Positions 47,108 through 55,955 of a DNA stretch of 64,000 nucleotides are shown piece by piece. Under the pieces are notes generated by a model. The model searched no databases. It saw nothing but the letters and a program-made list of their open reading frames with translations, and had not been told where the DNA came from. Position 1 is the first letter of the stretch; every line of letters begins with the position of its first letter. Location: assembly GCF_029167625.1 (NCBI RefSeq), contig NZ_CP119146.1, positions 62,001 through 126,000 on the forward strand, written 5' to 3'. The stretch comes from Streptomyces sp. AM 4-1-1. Lineage in GTDB: Bacteria; Actinomycetota; Actinomycetes; Streptomycetales; Streptomycetaceae. A program made the position numbers and the translations under genes.

Positions 47108-47773
47108 TCACGGTGCTGGTGTGGGCCTGCCGAGCGGTACTTCGGCGATCACGGTCCAGGTGTACTTGTCGCGCCAGGTCTGCTTCTGGTCGACGAGGAC
47201 GGCCCGTGTCACTGTCATCCGGGGCCGCGGCGGGCGGAGCCTCACCAGGGCCCGGGACAGTTCGTCGTGGTCCCACCGGGCGCCGCTGTACGCCAGGCTC
47301 AGGTGAGGCCAGAACACCTCGGGGGCCTTGGGCATCGTCTGGGTTCCGACGACGTGTTCCGTCACGCGCCGCAGTGTCCAGTACAGGTCTGTGATCCGGT
47401 TTTCGGGGTAGATCGCCGGGACAACTCCGTTGTGGATGGCCTGCGCCGGGCCGATCTCGATGGCGAACGGCTCGATGGCGGCCAGCGCGGGCCGGGCGGC
47501 CGCGGCGACCGCGGCCGCTGCGGCCGGGGTGAGCGGTCCGATGGACTGCACCGTGGCGTGCAGCCACTGGACCGGGACCGGGTTCAGCTCCGGGTAACGG
47601 TGAAGGACTTCGGTGTGGGCGCGGGCGAAGTCGTGCACGGCAGGCTGGTCCTCGAACAGGAGGTGCCAGTGCGCGCGCCGCTCGCCTGCCGGCCAGTGGT
47701 GGGTCTCCCAGAAGTCCCGCATCACACTTCCCCGGAAGACGTCAACGAGCGCTTCGCGCAGGCAACTTGGCAC
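47108..47773 (-). CDS. 2H phosphoesterase (2'-5' RNA ligase family)
   Basis: A 221-residue protein with two HxT/S motifs, HATVQ and HLSLA, about 95 residues apart, the signature of the 2H fold. The family opens or closes cyclic phosphates on RNA or nucleotides. GTG 47773 follows GAGGA at 6 bases. No functional partner is adjacent. Confidence 0.8.
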   Translation of the reverse strand: MPSCLREALVDVFRGSVMRDFWETHHWPAGERRAHWHLLFEDQPAVHDFARAHTEVLHRYPELNPVPVQWLHATVQSIGPLTPAAAAAVAAAARPALAAIEPFAIEIGPAQAIHNGVVPAIYPENRITDLYWTLRRVTEHVVGTQTMPKAPEVFWPHLSLAYSGARWDHDELSRALVRLRPPRPRMTVTRAVLVDQKQTWRDKYTWTVIAEVPLGRPTPAP

Positions 47774-47855
47774 AATGTGTCCTCGGTGCGGAACTTCCCA
47801 TTCCGACTGTACGGCCGGAGGGCTGTCTGCCGGGCATCATCGCGGTGGCGGGCAT

Positions 47856-49590
47856 TCACCGGGATGCTTCCAGGAGTCGGCGCACGCGCTGTTCGTCGCG
47901 GCGGCTGATAGGGGCGTAGATGTCGATGGCCCGCCGGAAGAGGGTGCGGGCCCGCTCGAGGTGGCCGCCGCTCAGAAGGGTCTGCCCCAGTAGCTCCAGG
48001 CTGTGTGCGTTCCAGCGCGGCGTGCTGATCGTGGCGAACTCGTCAACAGCTTGACGGCCCTGCGCCTCGCCTCGGGCGAGGTCGCCGTTCTCCGCGTGGG
48101 CCCGGCCGCGCCAGGCCAGCGCACGGCCGGCGTCGAAGCGGTCCTCAATCGCGAGCAGGACGTCACGGGCCGAGGTCAGTGCGCTGACGGCTTCTTCCGG
48201 CCGGCCGAGCCCGATGAGGACTTGTCCCAGACAGATGTCGGTCAGCGCGACGCCACGCCGGTAGGCGAGCTGCTCGCGTTCGTCGTGTGCCGCGGCGCCG
48301 AGTACCACCCGGCGCTCGCGTGCCCGGAGCAGGAACCCCTGTGCCTCCACCAGCCGTTCGGTGGCAAGGTAAACAGACCCGATCTCGTGCAGGGCCTGGG
48401 CCTCGCTGCGCTCGTCGTTGTCTTCTCGGGCCATCTCCAGCACCTGGGTGAAGGCCCGCTCGGCGTCGTCGTGGCGTGCGGCGCCACGTAGGCCGACCGC
48501 CCACGTTCCGAGCATCTCCCGCACAGCGGCCCGGTTGCCGCAGCGCACCGCGGCGGCGAATCCGAGCTGGTGGCTCTCGTTCCACAGCTCGTAATCGTGC
48601 GTTGAGCGCAGCAGGGGCCAGATCGCGTGGGCGAGCTGCCACACCACAGTGTCGATGCCGGCGGCGTCCGCGGTACGGATCGCGGCGAGCAGGTTGTGCC
48701 GCTGGGACTCCAGCCAGGCGAGGGCAGCCGCCTGGTCGGTGAAAGCCATCGGCACGCCGGGCGGGTAGGAGTAGTCACGTGCGAGGCGTAGGTGCGTCGG
48801 GGTGAGCAGACGCTCGGCGGCGGTGGCCGCAGCGAGGAAGAAGTCCAGCCCCCGGCGCCGGGTCTCGGTTTCCTCCCCAGCGGTCGCCTCTGCCTCGGCA
48901 CGCTGTCGGGCGTGGGCTCGGGCAGCGTCGTGATACCGGTAGACCCGTCCCCGCAGTGGGTCATCGAGGTCGCTGACGGCCTCGATGAGATGCGCGTCGT
49001 GCAGCGCGGCCAGCGCGTCGTGAGCGGCCGGCCGGGCCAGGTCGCACACCGCGGCGGTGTCGCGCCGGAGTGCCCAGTACGCGTGGTCGAGGGCGGCGGT
49101 GATGGCGGCCTCCTGGTGGATGAGCGCGGACCGTCCGGTCCGGATGGGGGCGAGGTGTGTGGAGAGCGCGGCGCTCATGTCGAGCAGTGACCGGGCGGGG
49201 TGAGCTGCGAGTTCTTGCACGGCGAGGGCCATCGCGAGCGGCATCCCTGCGGACATCTGGGCGATGTGGTCGGCGGCCTGGGGCTCGCGAGAGATCCGGT
49301 GGGCGCCGAGGCAGACGGTGAAGTACTGCCGTGCGGCGGCGGGATCGAGCGGGCCGAGACGGTGCAGCACAGCGCCGTCGCTGGCCAGATCCGCCAGCGG
49401 GTCGCGGGAGGTGACGACAACGAGGTGGCCGCCGCCGGGCAGCAGGGCGCGGACCTGCCCGGCGGTCGCTGACCGCCACCACGCACCGAGCTCCTCGGCC
49501 GAGACGGGATGAGCGCCCGGGCGTACGGCCCGCAGAAGCTGGCCGAGCACGTCACTGGTACGGGCGGGGCCGTCGGCCGAGTCACCCCGC
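47856..49590 (-). pseudogene. 5'-truncated NB-ARC/TPR regulator (AfsR-like without DNA-binding domain)
   Basis: About 578 codons remain. The text starts inside an NB-ARC domain (VVVTSRDPLADLASDGAVLH, then AGMPLAMALAVQEL) and continues through a winged-helix-like part and at least four TPR units (ERAFTQVLEMARE, EAQGFLLRARE, EAVSALTSARD, RARTLFRRAIDIY). The P-loop and the Walker B strand usually found before RALLPGG are missing, and at ~49590 the homology ends against a recombinase fragment reading the other way. The frame stays open beyond, but that part is antisense to the recombinase. Confidence 0.7.
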
Positions 49591-50405
49591 TGGATCTCTG
49601 AACACCTGATGCGGCAGATGGAGAACCCCGCCAGCCTGGCCTTGATCGCCACCGACGATCTCCGCCTCATGGTCCCGCTGCTGATCTCCTGCGGCCTGCG
49701 CATGAAGGACGCCCGGCGCCTGCGGTTCGACTGCGTCACACACGACGACACCGGCGCCCCCCCTACCTGACCTGGGTCAACCACAAGATCCACGGGCGCA
49801 TCGCGTTCTTCCCCATCAGCCAAGCCTTGGCCGACGAGATCGCCGCACAACAGAAGCGCGTCCAAGCCCGCTTCCCTGCCGGAAGCCGCTTCCTGTTCCC
49901 CGGCTGGGTGGCGAACCTCAACGACAGCAAGGCCGTCTCGGACAGCTGGTGCCGCGAACAGATGGAGACCTGGCTGGAGCGCATCCGCCTCATCGACGAG
50001 CACGGCGGCCCCGCGCGGGTGACCTTCCACCAGTTTTGCCACACGCTCGGCACCCGACTCATCAACGCCAACGTCCCGCAGCACATCGTCCAGCAACTGC
50101 TTGATCACATGTTGCCGCAGATGACGGCCATTTACGCCCGGCTGCACCAGAAGACCCTGCGCGAGCATTGGGAGAAGTCGCTCAAGGTCAACACCGAAGG
50201 CGAAGCCGTCGCGCTGGATCCGGAGACGCTGGCCCGGCGCATCGAGAGCGACACCGTCGAAACCGGCGTCCAGCAATGGCGCCTGGACCACATCCCGCGC
50301 TACCAGAGTGCACTTACCTGGATGCGACGAGAGGCCGAAGTCATCGACACCACTCATCTCTCGCCCACCCAAGTCGCGAAGACGATTACGGCCAGCATCC
50401 GCTGA
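49591..50405 (+). pseudogene. Broken tyrosine recombinase (integrase)
   Basis: The C-terminal catalytic domain only. It reads WISEHLMRQMENPASLAL, ISCGLRMKDARRLRF (first catalytic Arg), then at a C7 run near 49757 the frame shifts to YLTWVNHKIHGRIAF. TFHQFCHTLGTRLIN has Cys where the HxxR arginine belongs, and LLDHMLPQMTAIYARL holds the last His-like position and Tyr. Missing 5' end, frameshift and lost Arg make it a clear relic. Confidence 0.75.
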
Positions 50406-51236
50406 TTGGTTGGCGACGATCCCGTCGTCCGGCATAGACCTGTCCGTGTCGCAACCCAGCAGCTCAGAGACACTGCCGACCGCAGAGATCGACATAACCT
50501 CGAAGAGCAGGACACCGTTGCACAACTGCGACCATCCCTGATCCGGGTGGGCCGCGACCACGATGGCGGCCTCCCGGTCCGTGGCTTCGGCAGAGGGCAG
50601 ATGGGTTTGTGCTGACACATGACAAGGCCTCGGGAGAAACATCGCTGGGGAGGGATGGACAGAAGAGCGGTGGAGAGGGACCGGCTGCCGCAGCGACGCC
50701 CTCGCCACGGCAGCCGGGAGACAGCAGCGCTAGGGCCCTGCGTCTCGCTCCGATATTCCGGAGACAGCAGTGACGGGGGATGGCACCGCTGTCTCCGGAA
50801 CGGGACTCGGAGCCCGAGGGCGGACACCGGCGCACGGCGCTCACGGGGGTGTACTGCCGTACGGAGGCGTCCGCCCCGTTCATTGGGTGGTCGATCGTGG
50901 GCTTCACACCGGGCACCGACTGAGAGGTGGTGTGAGGTCCCAGCCAGCAGGATCAGATGCGCCCGCGAGCCCATGCAGTCGGTCGGGACGGAACTGCCGA
51001 GGACCGCAAGCCGTCGCGGCCCATCCGCCGCCCGCGGTAGAGCTGGGAGGTGCTTACGGAGTACAACCACCACCTGGTTGACCTCGTCCTGGCAGCGAAG
51101 CAGCTGAGGCACAAGCCGTCGGCCTGCCAAGCCGACTGCCCAGGCTTCGCCTCCGGACAGAGTGCCGAGAACCGACGAAACGAGAGCGATCACGACAACC
51201 CTTCCGTAGGTGACGATGCGGAAGAACTGTGAATAG
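50406..51236. other. Scrap region without a recognisable gene
   Basis: About 830 bases after the integrase relic. No ribosome-site-supported gene or motif was found; probably decayed or rearranged DNA. Confidence 0.4.
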
Positions 51237-51484
51237 CATCGCCGGTCCTTGGCATCGGCCAGAGGTTCGCAAGAACCCACCAGCCGGGCCGAGCGGAGAC
51301 CACCGACGAACGTCGGGATGTACCCGGCCCGGATGCCCTGGTCTGCGCAGAACTGGGTGAGGCTGTCCAAGAGGTCTTCCTCGTGGTCGAGGGCAAGCAC
51401 GAACTGCCTGCCGGTATGGACCCGTAGCACTGCCGGCACGTCTTGACCGCTGGGGAGCCGGTCACAAGCCTGCCCTGCAACCAT
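51237..51484 (-). pseudogene. N-terminal fragment of a PPC (DUF296) domain protein
   Basis: About 80 codons: HTGRQFVLALDHEEDLLDSL, TQFCADQGIRAGYIPTFVGG, LRSARLVGSCEPLADAKD. This is the first half of a PPC domain. After that the expected GHIHVS-type second half is absent. No ribosome site precedes the ATG. A second PPC gene lies at the window's right end. Confidence 0.6.
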
Positions 51485-51787
51485 CAGCGGGGCCAGGTAC
51501 GCGGGGGCTCATATCGAGGGTCATTCAGTTCAGCCTTCCCTTCCGTAGTGAGCAGCCCCAAATCTGGTCATTTCTGGTCCAAATACTGGTAGATGGGTCG
51601 TCTCCTCGTGGGAATGACCCCCGATATGAGCCGGTGGGCAGCTGGAGTTCTCGTTCAGAGGGGTGCGACGGTGAGAGCGGGGCTGATGAGAGCCGCACTC
51701 CGCCCCACTTCTCTTCAGAGTTCCGGGACCACTGCCTCAGCGCTCTGCTCCACCACGGCAAGCTGAGCTGAAGTCCTGTCCTTCGCG
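51485..51787. other. Non-coding gap before the biosynthetic cluster
   Basis: 303 bases, somewhat AT-richer than average around 51540-51600. It is the likely promoter region of the cluster; no motif is assigned. Confidence 0.35.
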
Positions 51788-52917
51788 ATGAGAGCGAGCC
51801 CCGCCGTGTCCGCTTCACGCCTGCCCCGGCGACGCCTGGTCGCCGGATGGGACGAGCACCCTCTCGGCGTCGGTTGCCGGCCCATCGGGGGACCGGCAAC
51901 CAACCTGGGCTACGCCACAGGATGGGCATCCGTGAACGACGACTGCGCGGTCGACGCCCTCCTGCGCGCCCGCGAAGAGGGAGCAACTGTCTTCGATACC
52001 GCGGACGTCTATGGTCTCGAGCACTCCCAGTGGCTGTTGGGCCGCCTGCTTGCTCAGGTGCCCCGCGAAAGCGTCAGCATCACCAGCACGGTCGGGGCCT
52101 TCAGGGGCACCAGCGTCAATGCGTACGGCTCCCTGATCCTGCACGGGCAGGCGGAGCAGAGCTTTGAGAACCTCGGCGTGGAATCGCTGGATGTCCTGAC
52201 GCTGCACCACACCGACTTCGGCCCTCGCGATCAGTACCTCCAGGAGGCGCGCGAGACGCTGGAAGCCCTGCGCCACCTCGGCAGGGTCAAGGCACTCGGG
52301 ATGAGGGCGCCGAACCGGCTGGCGGCAGGTGCAGAGACCGCAGGTGACCGCCACCAGGTAAGCGCGGCTCGGTTCGCGTTCCTCGTCCAACAGTTCGACC
52401 CCAAGGTCATCACCACCCCCTTCAATCCCCTCAGCCAGCCACCACTTGAACATAGGGCCGCCGGCAGCGAAGAGGACGAGGACATCTTCAGCTTCGCCCG
52501 TCGCCACAACGTCGTCACCATGATCACGGAACCTCTGGGCCGGGGTCTGCTCGCCGGCAAGTACCTTCCGGGCACGGCCTTCGGCCCTGGCGACGTCCGC
52601 TCCCGCATCACCGCGCCGGTCCTGGACGTCGTCGAGCGAGGCCTGCAGCCCCTGCGGGATCGGTTCGGTTCCGCCCCGGATGACCTCGCCCGGGTCGCCC
52701 TCCTGATTGCCTCCGGCGCTGCCCGGACTCGATCGTCTTTGCCGGATTCACCGGTCCACAGCAGGTGGCCGTCAACTACCAGTGCCTGAAGTCCGGGCTG
52801 AGCGAACCGAGTTGGAGGCGGCCGGCCGGCCCCGCTTCAACGAAACGGCACCCGTACGGCCATTCCCCGGCGCGAGTCGGGCCGCCCACGCAACCGAGGA
52901 GCGATGACGCCCCGTGA
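51788..52917 (+). pseudogene. Aldo/keto reductase family gene, frameshifted and lacking the catalytic Lys
   Basis: LGVGCRPIGG, VFDTADVYGLEHSQWLLGR (Asp and Tyr of the tetrad), SITSTVGAF where the family has a catalytic Lys (STKVG), and LTLHHTDFG with the His. Near 52705-52710 the frame breaks: the direct reading stops at 52789, but the next frame reads CLRRCPDSIVFAGFTGPQQV, the expected C-terminus, and ends at 52917. So it is a decaying gene, a sequencing error, or an already non-catalytic relative. It heads the biosynthetic cluster. Confidence 0.7.
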
Positions 52918-52939
52918 AGATCACCAAGGGGGAGACACC

Positions 52940-54253
52940 GTGAGGCCAGACAGCACCTCCTGGATGACCTACGCCATCAACCTCGCCGAAGCGATGCCGC
53001 AGCCAGGCAGGCGGGCCGGCGCAGCGCTCGTCTCCGGGCACAGCGGGCTGATCTGCTCTGCCTTTGAGGGCGAAGAGCCCGGCGTGTCCTGGAGTCGCAC
53101 GCTGCGGCGCAAGGCCCGAGAACTCGGAGTGTCCAGCGCACACAGCGTCTACCTGACGATCAACACCCTGTCGGAGGCCGGGTCGTTCGAGCTGGCCGAG
53201 CTCTTGGCGGACGTGCGGATCGACACGGTGTACATCGGTCTGCCGGACCCGGCGCTGACGAGCTACCGCAGTGGCGATCCCGTCACGGAGCGGGACCAGG
53301 TGCTGCGCTTCCCCGACGAACTGCAACGCCACATCCTGGACCAGAACCGAGATCTCTACGCGGCGAGCGGGCAGAGCATCGAGTGCAACCCTCACTACTC
53401 CACCCACCGCATCAGCGAGGCCGTCACCACCAAGCTGTTGTCCATGGGGTTCGCGCTGACTAAAGACGACGTCAACGCGCACCGGGGGAGGACGGCGCTC
53501 GCCACACTCATCCACCAGAGGTACGGAGCCGAGTACGAAGAAGCGGATCGCGCCGTAGCAGACGCGCTGGCCAGCGCGTTCAACACGAAGTACGGCACCT
53601 ACGACTACACGCACGACGCTCGCACCGCCAACGCGGGGTGGGCCGACGATTTCATGTCGGTGTACAGGAAGTCGTCCACAAGACCCCTGTCCGCAGTCAG
53701 CGTCCTCAACGTCGGCGTCGGCGCCGGCCACGAGGCAACAGCCTTGTTCTCAGACTGCCCGCATATCACCTTCGCCGATATCGCGGAAAGTGGCCTTGCA
53801 AACATAAGCAGGCGAATTCCTCGTTCAAGAATCGTCATCTCCAGCGCCGAGGATCTATCCGTCATACCAGACGACAATTTCGATCTGTATGTCTCCTTGA
53901 GGACGTACAATTCATCATTCTTCGACACGTCCGCAGCGGCCCGGGAAGCGCACAGAGTACTGAAATCAAGCGCGGTGATTATCGTCTCCGTGGCCAACGG
54001 GTTTCTGTATACTCAGCGGGGCTGCGTCGTGCCAGGGTTGATCATTCCCGGAACTGATTTCGTCGACCTCTACCGTGGAATGGAAACGGCGAACCTGATC
54101 GGCGCGGAGCTCGAATGCGCTGGATTCAAAGATATTCGAATTCTCCCAACAAGTACCGAGATCTACCTGTCGGCGGTCGCGACTTCCCGTCAGTTCCGGG
54201 CGAGGGGCCGTAGGAGGCCGGGGCGACCGGACGGGCCTGGAGGGGCAGCGTGA
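52940..54253 (+). CDS. RibD-like deaminase domain fused to a SAM methyltransferase
   Basis: A 437-residue fusion. Residues ~1-190 follow the outline of RibD-type pyrimidine deaminases (MTYAINLAEAMPQPGRRAGA, VYLTINTLSEAGSFELAELL, VYIGLPDPALT), but the zinc motifs HAE and PCxxC are absent, so it is probably not a working deaminase. Residues ~240-420 are a class I methyltransferase (VLNVGVGAGHEA, DLYVSLRTYNSSFF, AHRVLKSSA). GTG 52940 follows GGGGGAG at 5 bases; ATG 52904 is the alternative. The last ~400 bases are AT-richer than the surroundings. Confidence 0.6.
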   Translation: MRPDSTSWMTYAINLAEAMPQPGRRAGAALVSGHSGLICSAFEGEEPGVSWSRTLRRKARELGVSSAHSVYLTINTLSEAGSFELAELLADVRIDTVYIGLPDPALTSYRSGDPVTERDQVLRFPDELQRHILDQNRDLYAASGQSIECNPHYSTHRISEAVTTKLLSMGFALTKDDVNAHRGRTALATLIHQRYGAEYEEADRAVADALASAFNTKYGTYDYTHDARTANAGWADDFMSVYRKSSTRPLSAVSVLNVGVGAGHEATALFSDCPHITFADIAESGLANISRRIPRSRIVISSAEDLSVIPDDNFDLYVSLRTYNSSFFDTSAAAREAHRVLKSSAVIIVSVANGFLYTQRGCVVPGLIIPGTDFVDLYRGMETANLIGAELECAGFKDIRILPTSTEIYLSAVATSRQFRARGRRRPGRPDGPGGAA

Positions 54254-54269
54254 AGGAAGGGCTTCTGCA

Positions 54270-54989
54270 ATGAACGGGCAAACGATGGTTGCCGATCGCA
54301 TCCTGCAGTTCAACGAGGGACTCGCGGACACGACGCTCGAACTACCCCCCGGGTACAGGGTTGTCAACCCTTTCAGCGGCCCCCAGAAGGAGCGCGTCCG
54401 CGAGGTGACGACCGCGTTCTACCGCCGACACTACGACGATGACAGGCCCCGCCGGCTGATCCTGGGCAGCTCGCCCGCCCGGCGGGGCACGGCCGTGACC
54501 GGGGTCCCGTTCGAAGACGCCAAGCTCCTCGAAAGCGACACGGGAGTCGATGTCTCCGACGGCTACGCGGTGAGCCGGCCCTCCGCCGGGTTCCTGCACG
54601 ACGTCATCACGCGCTACGGGGGACGGCCACGGTTCTACGCCGACTTCGTCATGAGCTTCGTGTGCCCGCTCGGCCTGGTGAAGACGACCCCCCAGGGCAG
54701 AGAGGCCAACGCCAACTACTACGAGAACAATGAACTTCTGAAAGCCCTGGAAGGATTCCTCGTGGGTGCCCTGGAGCGTCAGCTGGAATTCGGCACCGAC
54801 ACTTCGGTGTGCTACAGCATCGGCAGCGGCGGAAACTTCAAATTCCTCACGAAGGTGAACGAAGGCCGGGGCTTTTTCAAGGAGATCGTTCCCTTGGAGC
54901 ACCCGCGATTCATCATGCAGTACAACGGCGATAGGAAAGAAGAGTTCGCCGAGAAATACCTCCGTGCTCTGCGCGGAGAAGGCGACTAG
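54270..54989 (+). CDS. Uracil-DNA glycosylase-like protein (SMUG2/DUF4918 type)
   Basis: A 239-residue protein. LILGSSPARRGTAVTGVPFED (64-83) matches the active-site loop of this UDG group (usually LGxNPGPFG...TGVPF), with SSPARR replacing NPGPFG; DFVMSFVCPLGLVK and a late EHPRF follow the family. The changed loop may mean altered or lost base excision. As part of a compact cluster with other base-handling folds, it may act on a free nucleotide or on DNA carrying the product's base (inference). Confidence 0.7.
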   Translation: MNGQTMVADRILQFNEGLADTTLELPPGYRVVNPFSGPQKERVREVTTAFYRRHYDDDRPRRLILGSSPARRGTAVTGVPFEDAKLLESDTGVDVSDGYAVSRPSAGFLHDVITRYGGRPRFYADFVMSFVCPLGLVKTTPQGREANANYYENNELLKALEGFLVGALERQLEFGTDTSVCYSIGSGGNFKFLTKVNEGRGFFKEIVPLEHPRFIMQYNGDRKEEFAEKYLRALRGEGD

Positions 54990-55061
54990 CAGCGGCGCCC
55001 TCGGCCTACCTCTGGCCGAGGGCACCCACCACGACGGATCGAGAAGAAGGAGAACAGCATC

Positions 55062-55841
55062 GTGGTGTCAGAAGGCAGGATCCTGGTCCACTTCGGCTCG
55101 GAACACGTCAGCGTCCACCGCCACCAGGGGGGGACGCTGGACCTGCTCACGAAGGACCCGCTCCCGTTCGCAGCCGGCCTCGACGGTGAGGCGCTGGCGG
55201 AGCGCGTCGGCGAGTTCTGCGTCGGGCTCACGCAGTACGCCGAGGCCGTCGACAACAAGACCACGCGGGTGCACGCCACCGGGGTGTTCCAGCAGCTGCC
55301 GCAGGCGGAGGCGGCCGCGCTGGTCAACAGCGTCTACGTCGACACGGGCCTGTACTTCAACATCGTGGGGCCCGATCTCGAGCGGTTCTACTGGGACACG
55401 GCCATGTCCGCCTCCGGCTCGGACGAGATGGTGGAAGGCATGGCCCGGCGGGAGTTTCGGACGGCCGTCGTCTGCGGCAGCTTCCAGCAGTCGCTGGAAC
55501 TCATCGAGGCCACCATCGCCCGACTGCGCGAGAGCGGCACCGAGGTGCTCAGCCCCCGCAGCACCAGGATCAAGCCGGAGACCGAGGGCACCGACTTCAT
55601 CCTTTTTGACTACCAGGACCAGCTGAAGAACCACCGCGACACCTGGCGGCACAAGTACGTGCACATGGACGCGTTCCGGCAGGCCGACGCTGTCGTCGTG
55701 TGCAACCCGGGCGGTCGCGTCGGAAGCGGCACCGTCTTCGAGCTCGGCTTCATGTCCGCGCTCGGCACGAGGGTCATCTTCACCGAGGAGCCCCGGGGCG
55801 TGTCCGTTTCCTTCCCCTGCGAGGTCGGCATGGGGGCCTGA
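55062..55841 (+). CDS. Nucleoside 2-deoxyribosyltransferase-like protein with an extra N-terminal domain
   Basis: A 259-residue protein. Residues ~132-255 form the NDT fold: TAVVCGSFQQ, HKYVHMDAFRQADAVVVCNP and GGRVGSGTVFELGFMSALG with probable catalytic E227. The same fold includes MilB and BlsM, which free the base from CMP in nucleoside antibiotic pathways. The first ~130 residues are not recognised. The GTG start has AAGGAG at 9 bases. Confidence 0.72.
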   Translation: MVSEGRILVHFGSEHVSVHRHQGGTLDLLTKDPLPFAAGLDGEALAERVGEFCVGLTQYAEAVDNKTTRVHATGVFQQLPQAEAAALVNSVYVDTGLYFNIVGPDLERFYWDTAMSASGSDEMVEGMARREFRTAVVCGSFQQSLELIEATIARLRESGTEVLSPRSTRIKPETEGTDFILFDYQDQLKNHRDTWRHKYVHMDAFRQADAVVVCNPGGRVGSGTVFELGFMSALGTRVIFTEEPRGVSVSFPCEVGMGA

Positions 55842-55955
55842 GAACACCCTGCCGTCCCGGTGGTCACCGCCCCGACGGCACACCTTCGGCCCGCGCTCTC
55901 CGTCCATCCCAATCCCGCTGCTCGGCTACGTAGATACGGAAAGGACCATCCGCTG

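Noticed and set aside
49600..50708. Extension of the NB-ARC/TPR frame to a 950-codon protein
   Set aside because: The added N-terminal part is antisense to the integrase relic and contains no P-loop.
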